From contig NZ_JAPEQG010000001.1 of the NCBI RefSeq assembly GCF_026339735.1, forward strand, positions 6,198,501-6,262,500: DNA of 64,000 nt, read 5' to 3'. Both the position numbers and the translations under genes were made by a program. Every line of letters starts with the position of its first letter. The first letter of the stretch is position 1. Shown here piece by piece: positions 8,205 through 16,987 of the stretch. Below the pieces are notes generated by a model. That model saw only the letters and a list, made by a program, of their open reading frames with translations. It did no database searches and was not told where the DNA came from. Origin of the DNA: Streptomyces sp. NBC_01669. Lineage in GTDB: Bacteria > Actinomycetota > Actinomycetes > Streptomycetales > Streptomycetaceae.

Positions 8205-8242
8205 GTTACGGAGGCGCCCGCCACCGGTTACGCCGACGGAAC
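8205..8242 (-). promoter_or_regulatory. GlnR-type operator in front of nasA
   Basis: Read on the plus strand, pentamers recur every 11 bases: GTTAC 8205-8209, GCCCG 8216-8220, GTTAC 8227-8231 and GGAAC 8238-8242. The known Streptomyces GlnR box is GTnAC-n6-GnAAC repeated with this spacing. Three of four pentamers match; the second keeps only its first G. If transcription starts at or near the ATG (8182), the box is centred near -42, the right place for an activator touching a weak -10 (CACGCT, 8194-8189). Confidence 0.7.
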
Positions 8243-8289
8243 GTGCACCTCAGCCCGCCTCCACCGGGACCGTGAGGTCGGCCGGTGTC

Positions 8290-8994
8290 TCATCTCTCAG
8301 GGGGTGTCCGGGCCGTCAGCGCCTCCCCGACCCCGGGCTCCTCCGGCCCCAGGAAGTGCGGGTCCGGCTTGAACATCGCGTCCAGCGCCGCCTTCCCCGC
8401 CGCGAACACCTCCCGCGTCCCGCCGTAGTACCAGGTCACATCGTGCTTGGCGTCGACCCCGACGCCGTACGCATCGATCCCCGCGGCCCGGCACAGCGCG
8501 ATCGCCCGCCGGATATGGAACCCCTGGCTCACCAGTACGGCCCGGTCGACACCGAAGATCTTCTTGGCCCGCACGCAGGAGTCCCAGGTGTCGAACCCGG
8601 CGAAGTCGCTGACGATCCGCTTGTCCGGCACCCCGAGCGCGACGAGAAACGTCCGCATGGCATCCGGCTCGTCGTACTCCTTCCGGCTGTTGTCCCCGGT
8701 GACGAGCACGACCTTCACCTTGCCGTCCCGGTACAGCTCGGCGGCGGCCCGCAGCCGGTTCGCGAGATAAGGCGACGGCTTCCCGTCCCACAGTCCCGCC
8801 CCGAACACCACGGCAACCTGCCGCGCGGGGGCGTCCGCGGTCGTCCGGACACGGGCGTCGGCCACGGAGTACATCCACGTGACGGGTGCCAGCCCCAGCA
8901 CACAGGCGATCATGACCCCTTGCAGGGCCCGGCGCTGCCCACGCCGCGTGCGCGGCCACAGCCGCCCCAGCCATTGCGGCCGCTTCCCTCGCAT
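8290..8994 (-). CDS. DUF218 (SanA/YdcF-like) membrane-anchored protein
   Basis: 234 aa. A basic N terminus is followed by one membrane segment (about residues 25-45), then a soluble DUF218 domain. Family marks are VVFGAGLWDGKPSPYLANRL at the domain start, VLVTGDNSRKEYDEP, and SQGFHIRRAI near the C-terminal part. The SanA/YdcF family is linked to envelope integrity and vancomycin tolerance in enterobacteria; the reaction is not settled. The domain should face outside. The ATG at 8994 is used, with AGGGGG before it. An in-frame GTG at 9024 would add ten residues. Confidence 0.85.
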   Translation of the reverse strand: MRGKRPQWLGRLWPRTRRGQRRALQGVMIACVLGLAPVTWMYSVADARVRTTADAPARQVAVVFGAGLWDGKPSPYLANRLRAAAELYRDGKVKVVLVTGDNSRKEYDEPDAMRTFLVALGVPDKRIVSDFAGFDTWDSCVRAKKIFGVDRAVLVSQGFHIRRAIALCRAAGIDAYGVGVDAKHDVTWYYGGTREVFAAGKAALDAMFKPDPHFLGPEEPGVGEALTARTPPER

Positions 8995-9138
8995 CGGAGC
9001 CCCCTGTCGGTGTCGGTGCGTCACCTGGTCGGACGAGTATCAGGGCGCAGGGGTTCTCCACCCTGTGGACTTCTTCGCCGACGAGCCGTCGACGCGCTCC
9101 TGGTGAACCACTGACGACCCGTCGACGCGTCGGGCATC

Positions 9139-9504
9139 ATGACAGCCATGAACCTCCCGAGCGTCCGCAGACCCTCCGACGACTGGGTGACCATCGCCGC
9201 GTACGAGAACGTGAAGGGCCGCCCGCACCCGGCGGCCGCCGTCCGCGCCTGACTGCGTGACCGGGGCATCGACTGGATGCCGTTCCCGCTCGACGACATG
9301 CGGTGGAGCCTGGCCTGCGGCCCCGGACCTGACGGGCACTGGCACGGCTGGATCACTGTCCGCATCCGCGCAACAGCTCTCCTCCCGCTCGGCCTTCATC
9401 CGGATCAGCCCTGGTCGCAGCCCAACTCGCCCTCGCCGCCGCGCTGGTGGCATGCGGCGGCGGAGCGTGCCGTACGCCCGCCACGCCCGGATCCAGCCCA
9501 GTAG
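9139..9504 (+). pseudogene. Small gene interrupted by an in-frame TGA
   Basis: From ATG 9139 (or 9148) the frame reads MNLPSVRRPSDDWVTIAAYE and on to a TGA at 9250-9252. The same frame then continues as LRDRGIDWMPFPLDDMRWSL and stays open to 9504. The two halves read like one protein, with matching amino-acid style, broken by a single nonsense codon. Alternatives are a sequencing error or a real 34-37 aa peptide. I do not recognise the family. The later part (after about 9380) looks less protein-like, so there may be a second lesion. Confidence 0.4.
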
Positions 9505-9513
9505 CATCGTCCG

Positions 9514-10341
9514 ATGCTGCTTCCCCGGATGATCGCCTCCGACCTCGACGGCACTCTCCTGCGGGGCGACGGGACCCTCTCACCCCGCACCCTCCGCGCC
9601 CTGCGCGCGGCCGAGAGCGCCGGTGCGGAGGTCGTCCTCGTCACCGCCAGACCGCCCAGGTTCGTCGACCGGCTCGCCGCCGCGACCGGGCTGGCGGGGA
9701 CGGCGGTATGCAGCAACGGCGCGCTCGTCTACGACATCGGGACGCGTACGGTCATCTCCTCCCGCGCCCTGTCCGTCGCCGTCGCCCGGCGCGTGGCGAC
9801 GGCGGTCGCCGCCGCGGTGCCGGAGGTGGGATTCGCCCTGGAGACCGGCAACCAGGTGCTGTACGAACCGGCGTACCGGCTGCGGCTTTCCGAGGACATC
9901 GACGCCGAACTGCCCGTACCGTCCCTCGCCGACCTGTGGCTCACCGACGTGCCCGTCACCAAACTCCTCGCCTGGTCCGCCCGGCTCGACGCGGACACCC
10001 TGCTGGCCGCCGCCCGCGAAGGGGCGGGCGCGGCGGGCCGTGAGGTGCAGTTCACCCACTCCGGCGGACGCGGACTCCTGGAGATCAGCGCGTCCGGAGT
10101 CACCAAGGCGGGCACCCTCGCCGAGCTCTGCGCCGGGCGGGGGATCGACGCCACGGAGGTCATCGCCTTCGGTGACATGCCCAACGACCTGACCGTCCTC
10201 GACTGGGCGGGCATCGGCTACGCCATGGGCAACGCCCACCCGGCCGTGCTCGCCGCCGTACCCGCGCACACGGTGTCCAACGAGGAGGACGGGGTCGCGC
10301 ACGTCCTGGAGGGCCTCTTCGGGCCGTCGGCCGCTCCGTGA
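9514..10341 (+). CDS. HAD superfamily phosphatase, Cof type
   Basis: 275 aa. Motif I is SDLDGTLL (residues 9-16) with the nucleophile Asp. Motif II is in LVTARPPR, and the metal-binding motif IV is GDMPNDLTVLDWAG near the C terminus. A large C2-type cap lies between, as in Cof/YwpJ enzymes, which dephosphorylate sugar phosphates, FMN or similar metabolites in the cytoplasm. Substrate is unknown. There is no ribosome site. TAGCAT at 9502-9507 lies six bases before the ATG, so the mRNA is probably leaderless. Confidence 0.9.
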   Translation: MLLPRMIASDLDGTLLRGDGTLSPRTLRALRAAESAGAEVVLVTARPPRFVDRLAAATGLAGTAVCSNGALVYDIGTRTVISSRALSVAVARRVATAVAAAVPEVGFALETGNQVLYEPAYRLRLSEDIDAELPVPSLADLWLTDVPVTKLLAWSARLDADTLLAAAREGAGAAGREVQFTHSGGRGLLEISASGVTKAGTLAELCAGRGIDATEVIAFGDMPNDLTVLDWAGIGYAMGNAHPAVLAAVPAHTVSNEEDGVAHVLEGLFGPSAAP

Positions 10342-10407
10342 GCCCGCGGCAAAGACCCGTCACCCCTGCGCAACGACCCGGCAACCTCCGTCCTGCACCA
10401 TCGGTCC

Positions 10408-11349
10408 ATGACGGAGTCGGCATCGGCACAACCCCGTGAGTCCCTGCCTCTCGACAGCACAGCGCAACTGTTGACCCGCATCACCGCCCAGCTCGGCACC
10501 CAGCTCAGCCATGTCTCCCTGAACGGAACGCGCAGGCCACCCATGCACCGCACCATCCGGCCCGCACCGGGCACCGCCACCGCCCCCGCCCTTGTCGCCG
10601 TCGCCCACGGCAGCCGGGACCCGCAGGCGTTGCGCACGGTCGTGAAGCTGCTGGACCGGGTGCGGGAACTGCGTCCCGGCCTGGACGTCCGGCTCGGGCA
10701 CATCGAGCTGAACGAACCGCTCCTGCCGTCGACCCTCACCGGCCTGGGGTCCGGCGACGCCGTACTCGTACCGCTGCTGCTCGGCCGCGGCCACCACGTC
10801 AAGCACGACATACCGGCAGCGGCCGCCGCCGCACCCGCCCTGCGGACCACGATCGCCGCGCCGCTCGGCCCGCACCCCCTGCTCGTCGAGGCCCTCTACG
10901 GAAGGCTCCTGGAAGCGGGCCGGCCGACCGAGGAAACCGCGAGCGGCAGCTCCGCCGTGATCCTCGCCGCCGCCGGTTCGCGCGACCCCGACTCGGCCGC
11001 CGACACCCGCCGCACCGCCAGGATGCTCAGCGAGCGGCTCGGCGGCGTGCCCGTCGTCCCCGCGTACGCCTCCGCCGCCGACCCCACGGTCTCCGCCGCG
11101 GCGCGCGCCCTCGCCGCCCGTGGCCGGCACCGGATAGCCGTCGCCTCGTACTTCACCGCGCCCGGACGTTTCGCGACAGCGGCCGCCGCTGCTGCCCCCG
11201 GGATCGCTGCGGCTCCGCTCGGCGCGCACCCCGCGATGGCGCGGCTGATCCTGCACCGGTACGACCGGGCGCTGGCCGACCAGGCACGTTCCGGCGCACG
11301 TGAGGCGCATGAATCCGCGGTGAACGGCGCTCTCCTGGCGTCCGCCTGA
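10408..11349 (+). CDS. Sirohydrochlorin chelatase-like protein with two CbiX domains
   Basis: 313 aa. After a Ser/Thr-rich N terminus of about 55 residues come two CbiX-type halves. The first starts LVAVAHGSRDPQALRTV with the active-site His and has PLLLGRGHHVKHDIP with the second metal-binding His pair. The second half is more degenerate: AAAGSRDPDSAADTRR has lost the first His. This enzyme type inserts Fe (or Co) into sirohydrochlorin. Siroheme is the cofactor of nitrite and sulfite reductases, which fits nasA nearby. The hexamer CACCAT lies six bases before the ATG, again a leaderless pattern. The stop lies 36 bases before the dgt start. Confidence 0.85.
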   Translation: MTESASAQPRESLPLDSTAQLLTRITAQLGTQLSHVSLNGTRRPPMHRTIRPAPGTATAPALVAVAHGSRDPQALRTVVKLLDRVRELRPGLDVRLGHIELNEPLLPSTLTGLGSGDAVLVPLLLGRGHHVKHDIPAAAAAAPALRTTIAAPLGPHPLLVEALYGRLLEAGRPTEETASGSSAVILAAAGSRDPDSAADTRRTARMLSERLGGVPVVPAYASAADPTVSAAARALAARGRHRIAVASYFTAPGRFATAAAAAAPGIAAAPLGAHPAMARLILHRYDRALADQARSGAREAHESAVNGALLASA

Positions 11350-11385
11350 GCCGTCTTGCCGGTCCGGCCGATTACTGTCGGAACC

Positions 11386-12711
11386 ATGGACGGTACGCAG
11401 GGCACACAGGACCACGGCACCGCGCCCTACGGTGCTGCCGACGCCGAGCGCTGGGACACCGAGCCCGACAAACGGCCCGGTCGCACCGCCTTCCAGCGGG
11501 ACCGCGCCCGCGTGCTGCACTCCGCCGCGCTGCGCAGACTCGCCGGGAAGACCCAGGTCGTCACGCCCGGCACCCGCAGCCTCGCCTGGGACGCCAGCCC
11601 CCGGACCAGACTCACCCACTCCCTGGAGTGTGCCCAGGTCGGCCGGGAGCTCGGAGCCGCACTCGGCTGTGACCCCGACCTGGTCGAGACGGCGTGCCTG
11701 GCGCACGACATGGGGCACCCGCCGTTCGGGCACAACGGCGAGCAGGCGCTCAACGACTTCGCCTCGGACTGCGGGGGCTTCGAGGGCAACGCACAGTCGC
11801 TGCGGCTGCTGACCCGCCTCGAACCGAAGCGGTTCGTGCGCGATGTACGGACCGGTGGGCTGGTCAGTGTCGGGCTCAACCTGACCCGGGCCGCGCTCGA
11901 CGCGGCCACCAAGTACCCGTGGCCGCGCGGCGCCCACCCCACCGACCCCGGCTCGCCGAAATTCGGGGTCTACGAGGACGACCTGCCGGTCTTCCGCTGG
12001 GCCCGCCAGGGCGCCCCGGGGCACCGCAAGTGCTTCGAGGCCCAGGTGATGGACTGGTCCGACGACGTCGCGTACTCGGTGCACGACTTCGAGGACGGGC
12101 TGCACGCCGGTCACATCGACCCCAACTGCCTCTTCGCCGAGCCGGAGCGCCGCGAGATCTGGGACGTCGCGATCGGACGGTACGTCCCGGCCGACACCGA
12201 CCCGCAGGAGCTGGCCGACGCCCTCGACCGGCTCATGGCCCAGGAGTGGTGGCCGCACAGCTACGACGGATCGGCCGTCGCCCAGGCCCGCCTGAAGGAT
12301 GCGACGAGTCAGCTGATCGGCAGGTTCTGCCTCGCGGCCGAGACCGCCACCCGGCAGGCGTACGGCCACGGCCGGCTCGGACGGTACGCCGCCGAACTCG
12401 TCGTCCCCCGCGAGGCGCGCAGCGAATGCGCGGTCCTGAAGGCGGTGGCCGACCGCTATGTGATGCAGCGCGCCGAACAGGAGGCGATCCGCGCCGACCA
12501 GCGGATCATCATCGCCGAACTGGCGGCGGCGCTGACCGCGCTCGCCCCGGAGGGCCTGGAACCGCAGTTCCGCGCGCTGTACGAGCACGCGCCCGACGAC
12601 CGCGCGCGCAAGCGGGTCCTGGTCGACCAGATCGCCGCCCTCACCGATGCGTCGGCCCGCTCCCTGAATACCTCGCTCACCTCGCGGGGGCGGTGGTCGC
12701 GGGAGGGGTGA
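11386..12711 (+). CDS. dgt: Deoxyguanosinetriphosphate triphosphohydrolase-like HD protein
   Basis: 441 aa cytoplasmic HD-domain dNTPase. Metal ligands are seen in TRLTHSLE (His78) and CLAHDMGHPPFGHNGE (His107-Asp108, His111, His116), with a further Asp in DDVAYSVHDFED. It hydrolyses dNTPs to nucleoside and tripolyphosphate and so controls the nucleotide pool; the Streptomyces gene often travels with dnaG, as here. The ATG at 11386 is used because it is preceded by TACTGT (11373-11378) with seven bases between, a leaderless promoter. Upstream in-frame codons to 11356 look non-coding. The 3' end overlaps the decayed ArsR gene on the other strand. Confidence 0.92.
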   Translation: MDGTQGTQDHGTAPYGAADAERWDTEPDKRPGRTAFQRDRARVLHSAALRRLAGKTQVVTPGTRSLAWDASPRTRLTHSLECAQVGRELGAALGCDPDLVETACLAHDMGHPPFGHNGEQALNDFASDCGGFEGNAQSLRLLTRLEPKRFVRDVRTGGLVSVGLNLTRAALDAATKYPWPRGAHPTDPGSPKFGVYEDDLPVFRWARQGAPGHRKCFEAQVMDWSDDVAYSVHDFEDGLHAGHIDPNCLFAEPERREIWDVAIGRYVPADTDPQELADALDRLMAQEWWPHSYDGSAVAQARLKDATSQLIGRFCLAAETATRQAYGHGRLGRYAAELVVPREARSECAVLKAVADRYVMQRAEQEAIRADQRIIIAELAAALTALAPEGLEPQFRALYEHAPDDRARKRVLVDQIAALTDASARSLNTSLTSRGRWSREG

Positions 12712-13000
12712 GAGCCCGCCCTGCCTTCCCTGTGCCGGGAGCACGCCCGCCCCGCTGCCGTGCGTACGCCCCGGGCACCACCCCGTTCATCAGCGCGTCG
12801 CCCAGGAGCGTCCGGCGGTGGACGACGGTCGGGCCGCGCCGCTCCGAGGTGATCAGCCCCGCCTCCCGCAGCACCGTCGCGTGGCGGCTCGCCGTCGACA
12901 GGGCCGGCCTGGCGCAGCACCGAGCCGGGTCGTGATCAGCGGACGCTCCAGTACCTCCGGCGCGGCCGCCCGGGGGTGGCCGATCAGCCGCGACACCGCG
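12677..13000 (-). pseudogene. Remnant of an ArsR-type winged-helix regulator, frameshifted
   Basis: On the minus strand one frame at about 13000-12925 reads VSRLIGHPRAAAPEVLERPL, the usual start of the ArsR helix-turn-helix region in long Streptomyces ArsR proteins. Near 12900-12925 the homology jumps to another frame, which reads ALSTASRHATVLREAGLI and then ERRGPTVVHRRTLLGDALM, the recognition helix and wing. So one domain is split over two frames. Normal members of this group are about 300-350 aa with a long N-terminal domain that I cannot find upstream. The gene is therefore both truncated and frameshifted. Its tail overlaps the dgt end by 35 bases. Confidence 0.65.
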
Positions 13001-13510
13001 GGCGGGCCCGTTCCGGGCACCTTTGCCTTGCGGCCGAAGGGCCCGCCAGCAGGCCGGCGTCCGCGGGAGTCCGTGGCGGGCGGCGGTCCACGCGTGTCCC
13101 ACGGGGGCAGGCGGAGCCATCCGCGGGGGGCGTCCCCACCGGCACGCACCCGGGGCGCCGCGCATGCGGCTCCCCCGGGCATGTCCTGCGGGAGTGGGGC
13201 GCGGCGATGACGCACAGCAATGCCGCAGGTGATGTGCTGGGAGCACATACCGCACTGCGCAGGGGAGCCGGGCCGCCGTGAAACCAGCTGTCTCACAGCA
13301 CACCCCACGCCACCGGCCCACTCCGGCGCCGTATCCAGGTGTCGCCGGCTCCGTCCGGGGGGCCCCGCTCTGCGTGGTGCCGGCCCCGGTCGGCAGACTG
13401 GCCTGTGGCCACTGGGTGTGACCTGATCGGGGTACACCCTCTTTCGCCATCACGCTGCGTGCGGGACGCTCGCAGTTGGCGCCGCGCAGCAAGCACCGAG
13501 GAGGCATCAA
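13001..13510. other. Gene-free stretch before the ferredoxin reductase gene
   Basis: About 510 bases without a gene I can support. The left part probably once coded the N-terminal half of the ArsR protein but no frame still shows it. The right part carries the leader and ribosome site (GAGGAGG, 13497-13503) of the next gene. I found no clear operator. Confidence 0.45.
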
Positions 13511-14770
13511 GTGGTCGACGCACATCGCACGTTCGTCATCGTCGGCGGAGGACTGGCAGGAGCGAAGGCGGCAGAGACACTCCGGGCGGAGGGGTTCAGC
13601 GGCCGGGTGATCCTGGTCGGCGATGAGCGCGACCATCCGTACGAACGGCCTCCCCTCTCCAAGGGCTATCTGGCCGGCAAGGAGGCACGCGAGAGCGTAT
13701 TCGTCCACGAGACGGCCTGGTACGCGGGCGCCGATGTGGAGCTGCACCTCGGCACGCCCGTCACCGCCCTCGACCGCGACGCCCGCTCCGTGGAGCTGGG
13801 AGACGGCACGGTCATCCACTACGACAAGCTGCTGCTCGCCACAGGCGCCGAACCGCGCCGCCTCGACATTCCCGGTACGGACCTGGCGGGCGTCCACCAT
13901 CTGCGCCGCCTCGCGCACGCCGACCGGCTGAAGAACGTGCTGTCCGCGCTCGGCCGCGACAACGGCCATCTGGTGATCGCCGGAGCAGGCTGGATCGGCC
14001 TGGAGGTCGCGGCGGCGGCCCGCGGGTACGGCGCGGAGGTCACCATCGTCGAACCCGAGGCGACCCCGCTGCTCCGGGTCATCGGCCCGGAACTCGGCCA
14101 GATCTTCACCGAGCTCCACAGCGACCACGGCGTCCGCTTCCACTTCGGCCGCAAGCTCACCGAGATCATCGGCCAGGACGGGATGGTCCTCGCCGCCCGT
14201 ACCGACGACGGCGAGGAACACCCCGCCCACGATGTGCTCGCCGCGATCGGCGCCGCCCCGCGCGCCGCCCTCGCCGAGGCCGCCGGTCTCGACATCGCGG
14301 ACCGCAGCGACGGCGGCGGCATCGCCGTCGACGCCTCGCTGCGCACCTCCGACCCGCACATCTACGCGGCCGGGGACGTCGCCAATGCGCAGCACCCGCT
14401 GCTCGGCACCCGGCTGCGCGTGGAGCACTGGGCGAACGCGCTGAACAGCGGCCCGGCCGCGGCCCGCGCCATGCTCGGCCAGGACGTCAGCTACGACCGG
14501 GTGCCGTATTTCTTCTCCGACCAGTACGACCTGGGGCTCGAATACTCGGGCTGGGCGCCGCCGGGCTCGTACGACCAGGTCGTGATCCGCGGGGACGCGG
14601 GCAAGCGGGAGTTCATCGCGTTCTGGCTGAAGGACCGCAGGGTGCTGGCCGGGATGAACGTCAATGTGTGGGACGTCACCGAGACCGTGCAGGAGTTGAT
14701 CAAGGCCGGCCGGCCGGTCGACACGGACGCGCTCGCGGACCCGTCGGTACCGCTGGAGTCCCTGGTCTGA
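13511..14770 (+). CDS. NAD(P)H-dependent ferredoxin reductase (FAD protein)
   Basis: 419 aa, usual length for the rubredoxin/putidaredoxin reductase group. FAD-binding GGGLAG is at residues 12-17, NAD(P)-binding GAGWIG near 158-163, and the second FAD motif is DPHIYAAGDVAN. A C-terminal reductase domain follows (VEHWANALNSG onward). It passes electrons from NAD(P)H to a ferredoxin, probably for a cytochrome P450 or oxygenase coded elsewhere, since no such partner is next to it. No Cys pair is seen between the domains, so it is not a disulfide reductase. GTG start with GAGGAGG before it. Confidence 0.9.
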   Translation: MVDAHRTFVIVGGGLAGAKAAETLRAEGFSGRVILVGDERDHPYERPPLSKGYLAGKEARESVFVHETAWYAGADVELHLGTPVTALDRDARSVELGDGTVIHYDKLLLATGAEPRRLDIPGTDLAGVHHLRRLAHADRLKNVLSALGRDNGHLVIAGAGWIGLEVAAAARGYGAEVTIVEPEATPLLRVIGPELGQIFTELHSDHGVRFHFGRKLTEIIGQDGMVLAARTDDGEEHPAHDVLAAIGAAPRAALAEAAGLDIADRSDGGGIAVDASLRTSDPHIYAAGDVANAQHPLLGTRLRVEHWANALNSGPAAARAMLGQDVSYDRVPYFFSDQYDLGLEYSGWAPPGSYDQVVIRGDAGKREFIAFWLKDRRVLAGMNVNVWDVTETVQELIKAGRPVDTDALADPSVPLESLV

Positions 14771-14884
14771 GCCCTTTGCGGAAGCTTCTGTTCCGCGCCG
14801 GGCGGGTGTGATCACGATCCCGCCCGGCGCCCGCGACACCGACCACGGACCCGTCCTGTCCGAGCTCACCCGTAGACTTCACCC

Positions 14885-16789
14885 GTGGCAGGCAGGATCA
14901 ATGACGACGATGTGAAGGCGGTCCGGGACGCGGTCCCGATCGACGCCGTCGTTTCCGAGTACCTGCAGCTGAGGAACGCGGGCGGAGGCAACCTCAAGGG
15001 GCTCTGCCCGTTCCACGACGAGAAGTCCCCCTCCTTCCAGGTCAGCCCGAGCAAGGGTCTCTTCCACTGCTTCGGCTGCCAGGAGGGCGGCGACACGATC
15101 GCCTTCGTGATGAAGATCGACCATCTCTCCTTCTCCGAGACGGTCGAGCGCCTCGCCGCCAAGGCGGGCATCACCCTGCGGTACGAGGAGGGCGGTTACA
15201 ACCCCTCCCACCAGCGTGGCGAGCGCATCCGGCTGGTCGAGGCGCACAAGATCGCCGCCCAGTTCTACGTCGAGCAGCTGGACAGTCCCGAGGCGGAGAT
15301 CGGCCGGAAGTTCCTCGCCGAGCGCGGCTTCGACCAGGCGGCCGCCGCCCACTTCGGCGTCGGCTACAGCCCGGCCGGCTGGGACCACCTCACCCGCTAC
15401 CTCCGCGGCAAGGGGTTCAGCGACCGGGAGCTGATCACCTCCGGCCTCTCCCAGGACGGCCGCCGCGGTCCCATCGACCGCTTCCGCGGCCGGTTGATGT
15501 GGCCGATCAGTGACACGTCGGGCGAGGTCGTCGGCTTCGGCGCCCGCAAGCTCCGCGACGACGACAACGGCCCCAAGTACCTCAACACCCCCGAGACCGC
15601 GATCTACAAGAAGTCGCAGGTGCTGTACGGGATCGACCTCGCGAAGAAGGACATCGCGAAGTCCAGCCGGGCCGTCGTCGTCGAGGGCTACACCGACGTC
15701 ATGGCCTGCCACCTCGCAGGGATCACCACCGCCATCGCCACCTGTGGCACGGCGTTCGGCGGCGACCACATCAAGATCCTCCGCCGGCTCCTGATGGACA
15801 ACGGCAGCGCCCGCGTGATCTTCACGTTCGACGGTGACGCGGCTGGTCAGAAGGCCGCTCTGCGCGCCTTCGAGGACGACCAGAAGTTCGCCGCGGAGAC
15901 GTACATCGCGATCGCCCCGGACAACATGGACCCGTGCGATCTGCGCCTCGTCAAGGGCGACGAGGCCGTCCGCGACCTGGTCGAACCCCGCACCCCGCTC
16001 TTCGAGTTCGCGCTCCGCCAGATCGTCGGGCGGTACGACCTGGAGACCCCGGCGGGCCGCGGCGCCGCGCTCGACGAGGCCGCGCCCGTCGTCGCCCGGA
16101 TCAAGAACAGCTCCTCCCAGCATGAGGTCGCCGTCCAGCTGGCCGGGATGCTCGGCATTCTCGACACCCAGTTCGTCGTCAAGCGCGTCGCCCAGCTCGC
16201 CCGCTGGGCCCGCGACCGCGGCGACCGGGGTCCCGCACCCGCACCCTCCCGAGGCGGCCCCCCGCACCAGCAGGTCCAGGCCCCCGCCGGCCCCTCGGGC
16301 CCCGCGCTCAACCTCCGCAGCCCCGCCCACCGCACCGAGCGGGAGCTCCTCAAGCTCGCCCTGCAGAAGCCCGCCCTGGTCTCCCCGGCCTTCGACGCCT
16401 ACGGGATCGACGAGTTCACCGCCCCGCCGTACGCCGCGGTGCGCCAGTGCATCGCGGAGGCGGGCGGCGCCGAACAGGGCCTCGACGACAACCGCGAGTA
16501 TCTGGTCGGCGTCCTCGACTCCGCCCCCAACGACACCGTGCGCAAGCTGGTCACCGAGCTCGCCGTCGAGGTCTTCCACGGCAAGTCCATCGACGAGGCC
16601 TACGCGGGCGAGCATCTGGTCAAGGTCCGGCTGCGCGCCGTGGACCGCCGGATCAACGACGTCCAGGGCAGCCTCACCCGCCTGGGCAGCAACGTCGCCC
16701 CGGATCACCTGGCGGCCGCGCAGAACGAGGTCTGGGTGCTGCAGCAGTACGCCCAGTCCCTGCGCAATCACGGCGCCGACGCACTCTGA
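14885..16789 (+). CDS. dnaG: DNA primase
   Basis: 634 aa. Order: CHC2 zinc finger (Cys41, His44, Cys62, Cys65), primase core, TOPRIM with VVEGYTDVMA (the metal-binding Glu) and FTFDGDAAGQKAA (the Asp-x-Asp), a Pro/Ala-rich linker near residue 455, then the C-terminal helicase-binding domain. It makes RNA primers at the replication fork with DnaB. There is no ribosome site. TAGACT at 14873-14878 lies six bases before the GTG, so transcription and translation probably start at the same base. The sigma factor gene follows 198 bases later. Confidence 0.97.
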   Translation: MAGRINDDDVKAVRDAVPIDAVVSEYLQLRNAGGGNLKGLCPFHDEKSPSFQVSPSKGLFHCFGCQEGGDTIAFVMKIDHLSFSETVERLAAKAGITLRYEEGGYNPSHQRGERIRLVEAHKIAAQFYVEQLDSPEAEIGRKFLAERGFDQAAAAHFGVGYSPAGWDHLTRYLRGKGFSDRELITSGLSQDGRRGPIDRFRGRLMWPISDTSGEVVGFGARKLRDDDNGPKYLNTPETAIYKKSQVLYGIDLAKKDIAKSSRAVVVEGYTDVMACHLAGITTAIATCGTAFGGDHIKILRRLLMDNGSARVIFTFDGDAAGQKAALRAFEDDQKFAAETYIAIAPDNMDPCDLRLVKGDEAVRDLVEPRTPLFEFALRQIVGRYDLETPAGRGAALDEAAPVVARIKNSSSQHEVAVQLAGMLGILDTQFVVKRVAQLARWARDRGDRGPAPAPSRGGPPHQQVQAPAGPSGPALNLRSPAHRTERELLKLALQKPALVSPAFDAYGIDEFTAPPYAAVRQCIAEAGGAEQGLDDNREYLVGVLDSAPNDTVRKLVTELAVEVFHGKSIDEAYAGEHLVKVRLRAVDRRINDVQGSLTRLGSNVAPDHLAAAQNEVWVLQQYAQSLRNHGADAL

Positions 16790-16987
16790 CCGACCCCCCG
16801 AGGGTTCCCTCCGGTAACCGACCGGTTACGGACCGGACTCAGAAAGTCCGCGCACGCCCCTCGTGGCGGCGATGTGTCTTCCCTCACACTGGATGGCGGT
16901 GCCTGAGTCATCGGAGCGCGGTCTGCCCACTGCACGGTGGGCCCCCATCCCCCGCGATCCGGCAGCGATCACCTGGAGGTCGCCCCC
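16790..16987 (+). promoter_or_regulatory. dnaG-sigma factor spacer with a hairpin
   Basis: The spacer holds a small hairpin, GTAACC (16814-16819) pairing with GGTTAC (16824-16829), extended by two more G-C pairs after a bulge. There is no T-run. It may be a weak terminator of dnaG or a regulatory palindrome for the sigma gene. The ribosome site of the sigma gene is GGAGG at 16975-16979. I could not assign a promoter with confidence. Confidence 0.35.

Noticed and set aside
10360..12744. A 794-codon minus-strand frame
   Set aside because: It is antisense to the chelatase and dgt genes, both of which have clear catalytic motifs and promoters.
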